Assembly (NCBI GenBank): GCA_965233625.1
Contig: OZ247499.1
Span: 6,758,001 to 6,822,000 of the forward strand
Length of the DNA stretch: 64,000 nt
From: G965233625 sp965233625
GTDB lineage: Bacteria > Planctomycetota > Planctomycetia > Pirellulales > Pirellulaceae
Direction: 5' to 3'
The notes under the pieces: generated by a model
The model's input: only the letters and a program-made list of their open reading frames with translations
What the model was told of the DNA's origin: nothing
The model's database searches: none
Shown here: piece after piece, positions 33,435 through 41,305 of the stretch
How positions within the stretch are numbered: position 1 is the first letter of the stretch
How the letters are laid out: every line of letters begins with the position of its first letter
Translations under genes and position numbers: made by a program

Positions 33435-33902
33435 ATGGTAAGCAACGCTGGTGTCGTCATGTCGACTACTTTCTCGATTCTGATTGTCGACGATAGTGAA
33501 GATGACATTCTGTTAATGCGCGAAGCTTTGGGTAGCACGTCGCTAGCCCCTCGCCTTTTTGAAGCGTACAGCGCGGATGATGCCGAGGAGTTTCTCCGTA
33601 CCGCGGACGAGCCAGTCGATCTGATACTCCTGGATATCAATATGCCGCCGGGGCGCAGCGGCCTGGAGTTTCTGCGTGAAATGCGAGGCAATCCTTCGTT
33701 GGATTCGATTCCAGTTGTGATGATGACCACATCCGCGCTGGATAGCGATATCAACCGCGCCTTCGAGAACGGCGCTTGCGCCTATATCACCAAACCGCTT
33801 GATTTTAAGGAGCTACAAGCGGTTGCGGAACGCCTGAGCGCTTATTGGAGCAAAGCCGGGGCCGACCGCTCTGGCAGTCAAATGAATCGCCTTACCGGGT
33901 AG
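33435..33902 (+). CDS. Single-domain response regulator
   Basis: 155 residues comprising essentially one receiver domain of the CheY/Rcp1 type. The acidic pocket is in LIVDDSEDD, the phospho-acceptor is D67 in ILLDINMPPG, the conserved Thr is in MMTTSALD and the Lys in YITKPLD. There is no output domain, so it acts by protein-protein contact or as a phosphate relay. SEDDILLMREAL and the PGRSGLEFL loop are of the type found with phytochrome-like or hybrid kinases. An ATG eight codons later is an alternative start. It is the first gene of the kai-like operon and a likely partner of the operon's histidine kinase. Confidence 0.87.
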   Translation: MVSNAGVVMSTTFSILIVDDSEDDILLMREALGSTSLAPRLFEAYSADDAEEFLRTADEPVDLILLDINMPPGRSGLEFLREMRGNPSLDSIPVVMMTTSALDSDINRAFENGACAYITKPLDFKELQAVAERLSAYWSKAGADRSGSQMNRLTG

Positions 33903-33936
33903 AGAACGTGATGGGACCAACGCTGGGGAAGCGAAA

Positions 33937-34710
33937 ATGAACGCTGTGCCACTACGCGTGCTGTTGATCGAAGATGATCCGAACGATGCGGAATTCGTCG
34001 ATCAGCTGTTGCACCACAATCCTGATCCGCGCTTTATGGTGCAGTGCGATGACCGCCTGTCTACGGGACTAAAGCGCCATATCAACGACCGCTACGACGC
34101 GATGTTGCTGGACCTTGGTCTGCCAGACAGCCAGGGATTGAAGACGGTGGAAACCGCCGCAGAGCACAGCAACGGTACGCCAATCGTGGTGCTTACCGGC
34201 ACGGACCACGACGAAGAGCTTGGCGCCAGCGCCGTTCAGCTTGGCGCCGACGATTTTCTTCCGAAGCACAACTTGTCGCGTGGCGTGCTGGTGCGGGCGA
34301 TCCGTTATGCCGTAGAGCGACGCAATTTACAGGAGCAGTTGCAACGAGAGCGTGCGCGTAGGGAGTCCGAGAAGGCGAAAGACATTTTTGACCGCATCGC
34401 GGGGGCGCCCGCCAGGACTCAGAATCTGTCGAAACTGTCTCACGCATACTGCAATGTTGTAGAGAGTTATGTCGCCAGTGTGCAGCAAGGCACGGATCGG
34501 CCAGAGGAACTGGTGACCATGCTGGCGGAACGCCTTTCAAAGTCGTTCCTATCAACACGCGATATCGTTTCGATGCATCTGAAATCAATCAAGAAGTATG
34601 AGAATCTGATTCATAGCGAGTCCGAACATTGCATGAAATCTGCTAGACTATGTCTAGTTGAAGTGCTTGGTAACGTACTCGATATCTATCGAAACATGCA
34701 CCATAGGTAG
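33937..34710 (+). CDS. Receiver protein with C-terminal KaiA/RsbU-like helical domain
   Basis: 257 residues. An intact receiver domain (1-125; IEDDPNDAEF, acceptor D59 in LLDLGLPDS, VVLTGTD, DFLPK) is followed by a coiled-coil linker (about 126-155) and a helical domain (about 160-257). The latter ends RLCLVEVLGNVLDIYR; from memory, cyanobacterial KaiA ends RLTLIDVIAHLCEMYR, with the same spacing, and an upstream V/I-x2-x-H helix (IVSMH) also fits. RsbU N-termini belong to the same superfamily, so either origin is possible. KaiA activates KaiC autophosphorylation. The gene lies just upstream of kaiB, as kaiA does in cyanobacteria. Unlike classic KaiA its receiver keeps the phospho-acceptor. 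Confidence 0.72.
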   Translation: MNAVPLRVLLIEDDPNDAEFVDQLLHHNPDPRFMVQCDDRLSTGLKRHINDRYDAMLLDLGLPDSQGLKTVETAAEHSNGTPIVVLTGTDHDEELGASAVQLGADDFLPKHNLSRGVLVRAIRYAVERRNLQEQLQRERARRESEKAKDIFDRIAGAPARTQNLSKLSHAYCNVVESYVASVQQGTDRPEELVTMLAERLSKSFLSTRDIVSMHLKSIKKYENLIHSESEHCMKSARLCLVEVLGNVLDIYRNMHHR

Positions 34711-34743
34711 TCGAAGGATCGGCTTACCGTTACCGTTGATAGT

Positions 34744-35034
34744 ATGAATTACGAACTCAAATTATACGTCGCGGGCGATAATGCGGTTAGCAGAGTCGCT
34801 GTTGAGACGGTTCGCAAACTGAGAGCGTATCTATCCGACGAGATATCTCTGGAAATCGTGGATATTCTCGCAAACCCCGAAATTTCACGCTCTGACCGCG
34901 TCGTCGCGACGCCCCTGCTGGTCCGTTGTACACCGCAGCCAGTACGAAAAATGATCGGCGATCTTACCGACCACAGTCGTGTGATCTCCGCCCTCCAGCT
35001 TGGTAACGGCTTAGCGCAGGAAAGCGGTAGCTAA
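34744..35034 (+). CDS. kaiB: Circadian-clock protein KaiB homologue
   Basis: 96 residues, the size of cyanobacterial KaiB. Key stretches are LKLYVAGDNAVSR, EIVDILANPEISRSDRVVATPLLV and PVRKMIGDLTDHSRVI, matching KaiB's thioredoxin-like first half, the ATPTL segment and the RRIIGDLSD end that takes part in fold switching. KaiB binds the KaiC CI ring and, in cyanobacteria, sequesters KaiA. It is preceded by the KaiA-like regulator (33 bases) and followed by kaiC (51 bases). Some non-cyanobacterial KaiB proteins work outside a true oscillator, in stress responses, so a clock function is not proven. Confidence 0.93.
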   Translation: MNYELKLYVAGDNAVSRVAVETVRKLRAYLSDEISLEIVDILANPEISRSDRVVATPLLVRCTPQPVRKMIGDLTDHSRVISALQLGNGLAQESGS

Positions 35035-35085
35035 ACCCTGTGAATGGTTGAACCTTCAAGACAGTTCCAAGGAAACTGAGATACG

Positions 35086-36597
35086 ATGATGAACTTTGCG
35101 GATATTAAAGTTTCCCCAAAGATCCCGACGGGCATCGACGGCTTTGAGCACGTTTCAATGGGAGGACTTCCGCAGGGAAGGACAACGCTGGTCGCTGGCA
35201 GTTCTGGTTCGGGCAAGACGATTTTTGGCTCTGAACTCGTGTACCGGTCGGTCACCGAGTTTGGCCGCAAAGCGGTATATGTGACCCTGGAGGAATCCTG
35301 CGAGGATATCGTCCGCAACGTACTGCGTCTGGGCTGGAACCTCGGAGAACTCGCCAGCCAGGGCAAGATTGAATTCATAGATGGCTCGCGCGATCCAGAT
35401 ATTGTTGAAGAAGTTGGCGAGTTTAATCTGGAAGGGCTGATGACCCAGATTGCACACGCGGTGAAGTCGATCGGCGCGGAGATTGTCGTCCTCGATTCCA
35501 TCGGCGCCTTGTTTCATCAGTATGCGAACACTTCGATCATCCGTCGCGAGATCTTCCGCATCACCAGCGCGCTGAAAGACCTTGGCGTTACTTCCATCAT
35601 GACCGCCGAACGCCTGGCGGAATATGGCGCAATCTCGCGGCATGGCGTGGAAGAATTCGCCTCAGACAATGTGCTGATCCTTCGCAATGTCCTGGAAGAC
35701 GAGAAGTGCCGTCGCACGATCCAGGTGCTGAAGATGCGCGGCGATATGCATCACAAAGGGGAGTACCCCTTTACGATCAGCGAAACCGGCGTGAACATCA
35801 TCCCGCTTTCCGCGGTGGAACTGAAACAGGCTTCCTCCCTGGCGCGTGTCAGCAGTGGCAATCCGGTGCTGGACCAGATGACCAACGGCGGGTTCTTCCG
35901 CGACTCGTTGCTGCTTGTCAGTGGCCCGACGGGCGGTGGCAAGACGCTGATGTCTACGACCTTCACGTCCGACGCATGTAACAACGGTGAGAAGGTTCTG
36001 CTGCTGGCTTATGAAGAATCGCACCAGCAGCTGCTGCGTAATGCGCAGAGCTGGGGCGTGAACTTTCAGCAGTGGGAGGAAGAAGGGCTGCTCCGCATCG
36101 TCTGTCAGTACCCTGAGGCGATGGGCGTGGAAGACCATCTACTGGCGATCCGCCGGGAGATTGAAGATTTTCATCCGCAGCGCCTTGTGGTGGACAGTAT
36201 CTCTGCGATGGAGCGTGTGGCGAGTCTGAGAACCTTCCGCGAATTTATTATCGGCCTGACTTCGTACGCCAAGCAGGAAGAGATTTGCAGCATGTGCACC
36301 AGCACAACGCCGCGTCTCTCTGGAGGAGACTCCATTACCGAAGCCCACATCTCGACCATTACGGACGCGATTATCCTGCTGCGTTATGTAGAGATCGGCG
36401 GCGTGATGCGTCGCGGCCTGTCCGTTATCAAAATGCGCGGTTCGCAGCACGACAAGCAGATCCGCGAGTTCACCATTGACGGCGAGGGGATGCACATCGG
36501 CGAACCGTTTAAGAATGTTCACAACATCATTCTCGGTGTGCCGTATTCAAGCGGACCCAGTGAAAGCGACAGGTTGCGGGATATGTTTCCCCAATAA
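35086..36597 (+). CDS. kaiC: Circadian-clock ATPase/kinase KaiC homologue
   Basis: 503 residues with two RecA-like domains. CI: Walker A GSSGSGKT (38-45), catalytic E69/E70 in VTLEES. CII: GPTGGGKT (280-287), E310/E311 in AYEESHQQL. The autophosphorylation segment EAHISTITDAIILL keeps Ser-Thr at S423/T424, equivalent to S431/T432 of Synechococcus KaiC. The A-loop region (EPFKNVHNIILGVP) is present, but the C-terminal tail is short and different. It should form a hexamer with CI ATPase and CII kinase/phosphatase activity. It is co-transcribed with kaiB and with a histidine kinase starting eight bases later. An ATG one codon later is an equal start candidate. Confidence 0.94.
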   Translation: MMNFADIKVSPKIPTGIDGFEHVSMGGLPQGRTTLVAGSSGSGKTIFGSELVYRSVTEFGRKAVYVTLEESCEDIVRNVLRLGWNLGELASQGKIEFIDGSRDPDIVEEVGEFNLEGLMTQIAHAVKSIGAEIVVLDSIGALFHQYANTSIIRREIFRITSALKDLGVTSIMTAERLAEYGAISRHGVEEFASDNVLILRNVLEDEKCRRTIQVLKMRGDMHHKGEYPFTISETGVNIIPLSAVELKQASSLARVSSGNPVLDQMTNGGFFRDSLLLVSGPTGGGKTLMSTTFTSDACNNGEKVLLLAYEESHQQLLRNAQSWGVNFQQWEEEGLLRIVCQYPEAMGVEDHLLAIRREIEDFHPQRLVVDSISAMERVASLRTFREFIIGLTSYAKQEEICSMCTSTTPRLSGGDSITEAHISTITDAIILLRYVEIGGVMRRGLSVIKMRGSQHDKQIREFTIDGEGMHIGEPFKNVHNIILGVPYSSGPSESDRLRDMFPQ

Positions 36598-36605
36598 GGG
36601 ATTTT

Positions 36606-38114
36606 TTGAAGAAACAGATGCCACCAGTTATGTTCTCCTCCTCAAAACAAGCAAGCCAGAACGCTCCCCTGGCAATCGGGGATCTGCTTCTGCTTTGCAA
36701 AGACAACGAATGGGCAAGTTGCATCGGCAAGGATCTGGCGGACTGGGCTGTTGAGCATCGCGACGTAAGCGAGCTGAAGCCTGACGATGCCGGGCGGTTC
36801 GATGTGGTGGTCATCGCGTTTGAAGAAGGTCTGGATCTGCGGGCGATTGAAGCTGTCCGTCAGCAGATGCCAACGGCAATTCTGATTGTTATCTCGTGCG
36901 GCCGGCCCGGTGGAGATGACGAGCTCCGGGCGTTGCAGATTGGTGTTGATGACTACATTAGCATCGACGAAGTAAAGGACGAGTTTCTTAAGAACGCCAT
37001 CATTCAGACAAAAGCACGCCGTAACTTCCTTAACAGGGCGCCTTCGGAAGACAACTTTCTCAAACTCATCATGCATAACGCCGATGGCGTGATGATCGTG
37101 GATGATGGCGGCGTGGTGCAATTTCTCAATCCAGCAGCCGAAACGCTGCTTGGCGTCGATGCCGATGAAATCCTGGGCGAAGTCTTCGGCTTCCCCCATA
37201 CCAGCGACTTTATCGAACTGACGATTGTACCCGGCGCCCTCTCCGGGCGGCCTGATCCGGAAAGTCCTGTGCTGCGGGTGGAGATGCGCGTGACGCCTAT
37301 CGTCTGGCAAGGCACACCTTCCTCGCTGGTTTCGCTCCGCGATGTGACAGCGCGACACAATATCCGGACGAAGATGCAGCATTACGCTGCGGAGCTTGCA
37401 CGCAGCAATAAGGAACTTGAGCAGTTTGCGTATGCAGCTTCGCATGATCTGCAAGAGCCGCTGCGGATGATCCACAGTTTCAGCGACCTGCTGCAAAACA
37501 ACTATGCGGATGTGCTTGATGACCGTGGCAGAACCTGGCTGAATTTCGCCAGTGATGGCGCCCAGCGCATGAAGCGGATGATTCAGGATCTGCTCGACTA
37601 TTCGCGCATCGAGCGTCAAGCAGGAGAGGCTCGCTCGCAGTCCTTCGCCCGCACTTTGCATGTGGCGCTGCAGAACCTCCAGCAGGTATTCCGGGACCGG
37701 AACGCAGTGCTCGTTTACGACCATCTGCCCGTTGTCCGCGGCGATCACCCGCAGCTTGCCCGCGTGTTACAGAATCTGTTGCTCAACGCGATCAAGCACA
37801 ATCAACAGGACAAGCCGCTGATCCATATCTTTTCGGAAATTCAGGAAGACGGCTGGCGGATAAGTGTCTGCGATAACGGTCCAGGCATTCCCGTAAAACA
37901 ACAGAGCCGGATCTTTGAATTGTTCCAGCGCGCCACGAGCAAGAAAGACGGCTCCGGCATCGGTCTCGCCGTCTGCCAGCGGATTATTACGCGGCATGGC
38001 GGCTTTATTGGTGTGGGCGACTGCGCATCGGACGATTGGTCCGCCCGCAAAACGCTACCCGAATGCAACGGCGCCCACTTCTGGTTCTATCTGCCAAGAA
38101 ACCCGGAATTCTAA
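36606..38114 (+). CDS. Histidine kinase with N-terminal pseudo-receiver and PAS
   Basis: 502 residues in four parts: a receiver-like domain (about 22-130) in which the usual acceptor Asp is replaced (FDVVVIAFEEG), so it is a pseudo-receiver; a PAS domain (about 150-255; MIVDDGGVVQFLNPAAETLL); HisKA with H280 in ASHDLQEPLRM; and a HATPase (VLQNLLLNAIKHN, DNGPGIP, GSGIGLAVC). This HisKA subtype is seen in phytochrome-like kinases. No membrane segment. A TTG start five bases after AAGGG is preferred; an ATG four codons on is possible. Eight bases after kaiC, it is probably the operon's input or output kinase, analogous in concept to CikA (which also has a pseudo-receiver). Confidence 0.87.
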   Translation: MKKQMPPVMFSSSKQASQNAPLAIGDLLLLCKDNEWASCIGKDLADWAVEHRDVSELKPDDAGRFDVVVIAFEEGLDLRAIEAVRQQMPTAILIVISCGRPGGDDELRALQIGVDDYISIDEVKDEFLKNAIIQTKARRNFLNRAPSEDNFLKLIMHNADGVMIVDDGGVVQFLNPAAETLLGVDADEILGEVFGFPHTSDFIELTIVPGALSGRPDPESPVLRVEMRVTPIVWQGTPSSLVSLRDVTARHNIRTKMQHYAAELARSNKELEQFAYAASHDLQEPLRMIHSFSDLLQNNYADVLDDRGRTWLNFASDGAQRMKRMIQDLLDYSRIERQAGEARSQSFARTLHVALQNLQQVFRDRNAVLVYDHLPVVRGDHPQLARVLQNLLLNAIKHNQQDKPLIHIFSEIQEDGWRISVCDNGPGIPVKQQSRIFELFQRATSKKDGSGIGLAVCQRIITRHGGFIGVGDCASDDWSARKTLPECNGAHFWFYLPRNPEF

Positions 38115-38164
38115 AGTCTGCCAGCAGGCTCAAAGTTGCGACAGCAGTGATTGTCCGGGTGTGT

Positions 38165-38905
38165 CTACAGCAGGCTTTCCAGCAGCCGCCGCATCTTCCG
38201 CATCTCAACCATGTGGTCGGTGTCCGGGATTTCCGTCATGTGGACACACAATGCGCGGTTGTAATTGACGGCTTCAAGCTGGCTGACAATCCGGCCGTAA
38301 TCAATTTTCCCTTTGCCGATGCGTACTTGAAGTTCATCGGCGGTCGAGTCGCGTAGATGAACGTGGTACACGTACTTCATCAGCTTCTCAATGTTCTGCT
38401 TGCTATCGACAAAGTAGCTGGGGTCAAAACAGATACCCAGCCCCTTCACGTTGTCGCACAGCACGCCGATGGTGTCGACATCGCTGGATAGGCAGCCGGA
38501 CTTGCACTTCATGCCCACGCGGACACCTTCCAGCGAGGCAATATCGACCAGCTTCCGCAGCCGTTCGACCTCTTCGTTAAAAGGCGTGCCATGTTCCGCT
38601 GAAGGCACCAGGATAGAGACAACTTTGGTGGCTTTGGCGAGTTTGCAAATGGCGCTGAACTGCTTGTAGCCTTCGTCTCCTTCCGCGGCAATGTCTACGT
38701 CATAGGCTACGACGTTGAGGCGGTGCGGATTGTGGCAGGCGGCGAACGCCTGTTCCAGATTACTGGCAATCCAGGAAGGCTCCATCCCCGGCGTGTTCTC
38801 GCTCATCACGATTTCGACGTTGGTGTATTCGAGATCGACCAGCCGTGAACAGGCATCGAGCAGAGGAAGCTCTTTGAAACAGTGTGTGGAAGCGGCTACC
38901 AGCAC
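38165..38905 (-). CDS. Sugar phosphate isomerase/epimerase (TIM barrel)
   Basis: 246 residues of the xylose-isomerase-like (AP endonuclease family 2) TIM barrel. Metal-site elements include E in NVEIVMSE and D/H in CFDPSYFVDS and YHVHLRDS. Substrates vary widely in this family (inosose, tagatose, xylulose derivatives), so no specific reaction is assigned. It is soluble, convergent with the kai operon, and its 3' end lies 50 bases after the histidine kinase. Confidence 0.8.
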   Translation of the reverse strand: MLVAASTHCFKELPLLDACSRLVDLEYTNVEIVMSENTPGMEPSWIASNLEQAFAACHNPHRLNVVAYDVDIAAEGDEGYKQFSAICKLAKATKVVSILVPSAEHGTPFNEEVERLRKLVDIASLEGVRVGMKCKSGCLSSDVDTIGVLCDNVKGLGICFDPSYFVDSKQNIEKLMKYVYHVHLRDSTADELQVRIGKGKIDYGRIVSQLEAVNYNRALCVHMTEIPDTDHMVEMRKMRRLLESLL

Positions 38906-39058
38906 TCCGCAACTCCTTTCCAGGGATTCATTCCGTTACCATCAACACGCGAAAATCGCCTGTCGTATTCTGCCGATAGCTTAGCCGCTGCAAGCCGCGG
39001 TTGGCAACACCAGCAATCGCCACAGACAAAGCGGGCGGCGCGTGGGCTGCAAGCTACC

Positions 39059-41203
39059 TCATTGGTAGAAGCTTGTGCCGTCACTCGCCATCTTCTTCAG
39101 CAGTTCCGTCGGTTCAGAACGGTTCGCCATACCAGGCAGCTTTGCCAGCTGGCTGATAATTTCAGCGGCGCCCAGCGTATCCGCCCAGTGCAACAGCCCG
39201 CCCTTAAAGGGTGGGAAACCAAGGCCGAAGATCAGCCCCAGGTCCACATCGCGTACATTGCGGACGATGCCCGCTTCCAGCACGCGCGTCGCCTCAAGCA
39301 GCATCGGCAGGAACAGGCGGCGGGTGATCTGTTCGTGATCCAGTTCCAATGCGTCGGTCTTGTATTGCCGCGTGAGGTCTTCCAGCGTTGGATCAGGCTC
39401 CGCGGTCTTCTTGCGGTTCTCGTAGCTGAAGAAGCCCTTGCCGCTTTTGCGGCCCAGACGACCGGCTTTAACAAGGGCGGGGATCAAAGGTGATTTGGGG
39501 ACGCGGTCCGGGAACGCCTCCCACATCGTCAGCCCGGCGTACATAGCCGTATCTAGACCCACCATGTCATACAGGGCGAACGGCCCCATCGGCATGCCGA
39601 AAGCCGTGGCCGCTTTTTCGATCGGTTTGATCGGCACGCCCTGGCAGTACATCTGCAGCGCTTCGTTCAGATACGGGAATAGCAGCCGGTTGACCAGAAA
39701 GCCCGGCCCATCGTTCACTACCACGGGCATTTTGCCCAGCTTCTTCGCATAAGCCACGGCGGTTGCCACCGTAGCATCCGTGGTCTGTTTGCCGCGGATA
39801 ATCTCCACCAGTTTCATCCGCCGGACCGGGTTGAAGAAGTGAATGCCGCAGAATTGACCAGGCCGCTGTAACCCTTCAGCAAGTTTCGTAATGGGAAGCG
39901 TGGATGTGTTGGTGGCCAGGATCGCGTCTTCCGCCATCAATGGTTCAAGCTCTGCGTAAACCTTCTTCTTGACGGACGGGTTTTCGACAATTGCCTCAAT
40001 CACCAGCTCACACGCGGCTAAATCGCTGGTTGTGGCAATGTTCAACAGCGGAGCCACAGCCAGTGTTTTTTCCACCGAGGCGCCTTTGAGGCTGCGGTCG
40101 TACGAAGCTTCTTCAATGGCGTTGGCGGCGCCTTGTGTCAGGGCTTCGTCTGAAGCGTCTGCCAGTTCCACCCGCACGCCGCGCTTGATATTGGCAGCCA
40201 CAATCCCGGCGCCCATGATTCCGGCGCCAAGCACGCCCACACTGCCGATGGTGGCGGGGGCGGGCGAAGCTTCGGCGGGCGTTGCCAGTCCGTTGTCTTT
40301 TTTGTTGCGGTCGGTCAGAAAGAAAACATTCAGCAACGCGGCGTTGACCGGAGAGCCAAACAGCTTGCTCATGCCGCGGGCTTCCAGTTCGCACGCCTGC
40401 TGCTCTTCCAGCATGGAGCCTTCCAGCATCGTTTCCAGTGCTGCTTCCGGCGCCGGGTATTTTCCTTTGGTGGTCTGGCGGATCATGGCCGAAGCGGTCA
40501 CACCTAGGAACGTCAGTTCCGTCTCGCTGATGCAGACGGCTTTGGACCATGCAATGCGATCTTTTTTGTATTGCCCCTGCTGCTGTTCATCGCGGATCAT
40601 GCGGATGGCTGCCGCGATCAGGTCGTCGCTGGAAGTGACATCGTTTACCAGGCCGTTCTGCGCCGCTTCTCTGGCGGTGATGCTGTCGCCGGTGGTAATC
40701 ATCTCCACGGCGTTGCCCAGCCCCGCAATGCGCGGTGTGCGGACGGTTCCGCCCCAACCGGGGAAGAGGCCGAGTTTCACTTCGGGGAAGCCAAGTTCCG
40801 CCTTGGGGTGATCGCTCATGATGCGGCGGTCGCACCAGACGGCAAGCTCTGCCCCGCCGCCCACACAGATGCCATCGATGGCGGCAACGGTCACAAAGTC
40901 GCCCTGCGATAATCTGCGGAATAGGTCCTGCCCGTGCCGGCAGGTTTCCACCACTTCTTCGGCGGGTTTATCCAGCGATGCGGCGAATTCGCGGAGGTCA
41001 GCGCCGGCGATAAACATGCCGGGTTTGGCCGATGCGATGATCAGTCCGGCCAGCCCTTCCGTCTGGGCGGCTTCGGTGATGCGCGTGTCGAGTTCTTTCA
41101 GCATCGAACGCGACAGGATGTTGGCGCTTTTGCCCGGCGTATCTAGCGAAAGCAACGCGATATCTTTCTCCGGGAAAGAAAGCTTGATTGCAGATTCAGC
41201 CAT
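39059..41203 (-). CDS. fadB: 3-hydroxyacyl-CoA dehydrogenase/enoyl-CoA hydratase fusion
   Basis: 714 residues: an N-terminal crotonase domain (1-190; IDGICVGGGAELAVWCD, GFPEVKLGLFPGWGG with the catalytic Glu), a linker, then an NAD-binding 3-hydroxyacyl-CoA dehydrogenase domain (GVLGAGIMGAGIVAA) and its C-terminal helical domains (NRLLFPYLNEA). It carries out hydration and oxidation steps of fatty-acid beta-oxidation as an alpha subunit with a thiolase partner, which is not nearby. FadJ is an equally possible name. Confidence 0.92.
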   Translation of the reverse strand: MAESAIKLSFPEKDIALLSLDTPGKSANILSRSMLKELDTRITEAAQTEGLAGLIIASAKPGMFIAGADLREFAASLDKPAEEVVETCRHGQDLFRRLSQGDFVTVAAIDGICVGGGAELAVWCDRRIMSDHPKAELGFPEVKLGLFPGWGGTVRTPRIAGLGNAVEMITTGDSITAREAAQNGLVNDVTSSDDLIAAAIRMIRDEQQQGQYKKDRIAWSKAVCISETELTFLGVTASAMIRQTTKGKYPAPEAALETMLEGSMLEEQQACELEARGMSKLFGSPVNAALLNVFFLTDRNKKDNGLATPAEASPAPATIGSVGVLGAGIMGAGIVAANIKRGVRVELADASDEALTQGAANAIEEASYDRSLKGASVEKTLAVAPLLNIATTSDLAACELVIEAIVENPSVKKKVYAELEPLMAEDAILATNTSTLPITKLAEGLQRPGQFCGIHFFNPVRRMKLVEIIRGKQTTDATVATAVAYAKKLGKMPVVVNDGPGFLVNRLLFPYLNEALQMYCQGVPIKPIEKAATAFGMPMGPFALYDMVGLDTAMYAGLTMWEAFPDRVPKSPLIPALVKAGRLGRKSGKGFFSYENRKKTAEPDPTLEDLTRQYKTDALELDHEQITRRLFLPMLLEATRVLEAGIVRNVRDVDLGLIFGLGFPPFKGGLLHWADTLGAAEIISQLAKLPGMANRSEPTELLKKMASDGTSFYQ

Positions 41204-41305
41204 GATTCAACCTTAGGTCAGCCAGTGTGGTGTACACCGTCCATGCTACCGCTGCACAACGTCCGCCGAAAGGCGCCGGGAGGGTGGAAGCCGGGCGATG
41301 TAAAG

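Noticed and set aside
33937..34710. Calling the second regulator an ordinary REC-HTH response regulator
   Set aside because: The C-terminal 100 residues lack a helix-turn-helix signature and match the KaiA/RsbU helical pattern instead.
35086..36597. KaiC-like protein as a RadA or single-domain RecA-like ATPase
   Set aside because: Two full RecA domains, the HISTITD segment and adjacent kaiB make KaiC the better call.
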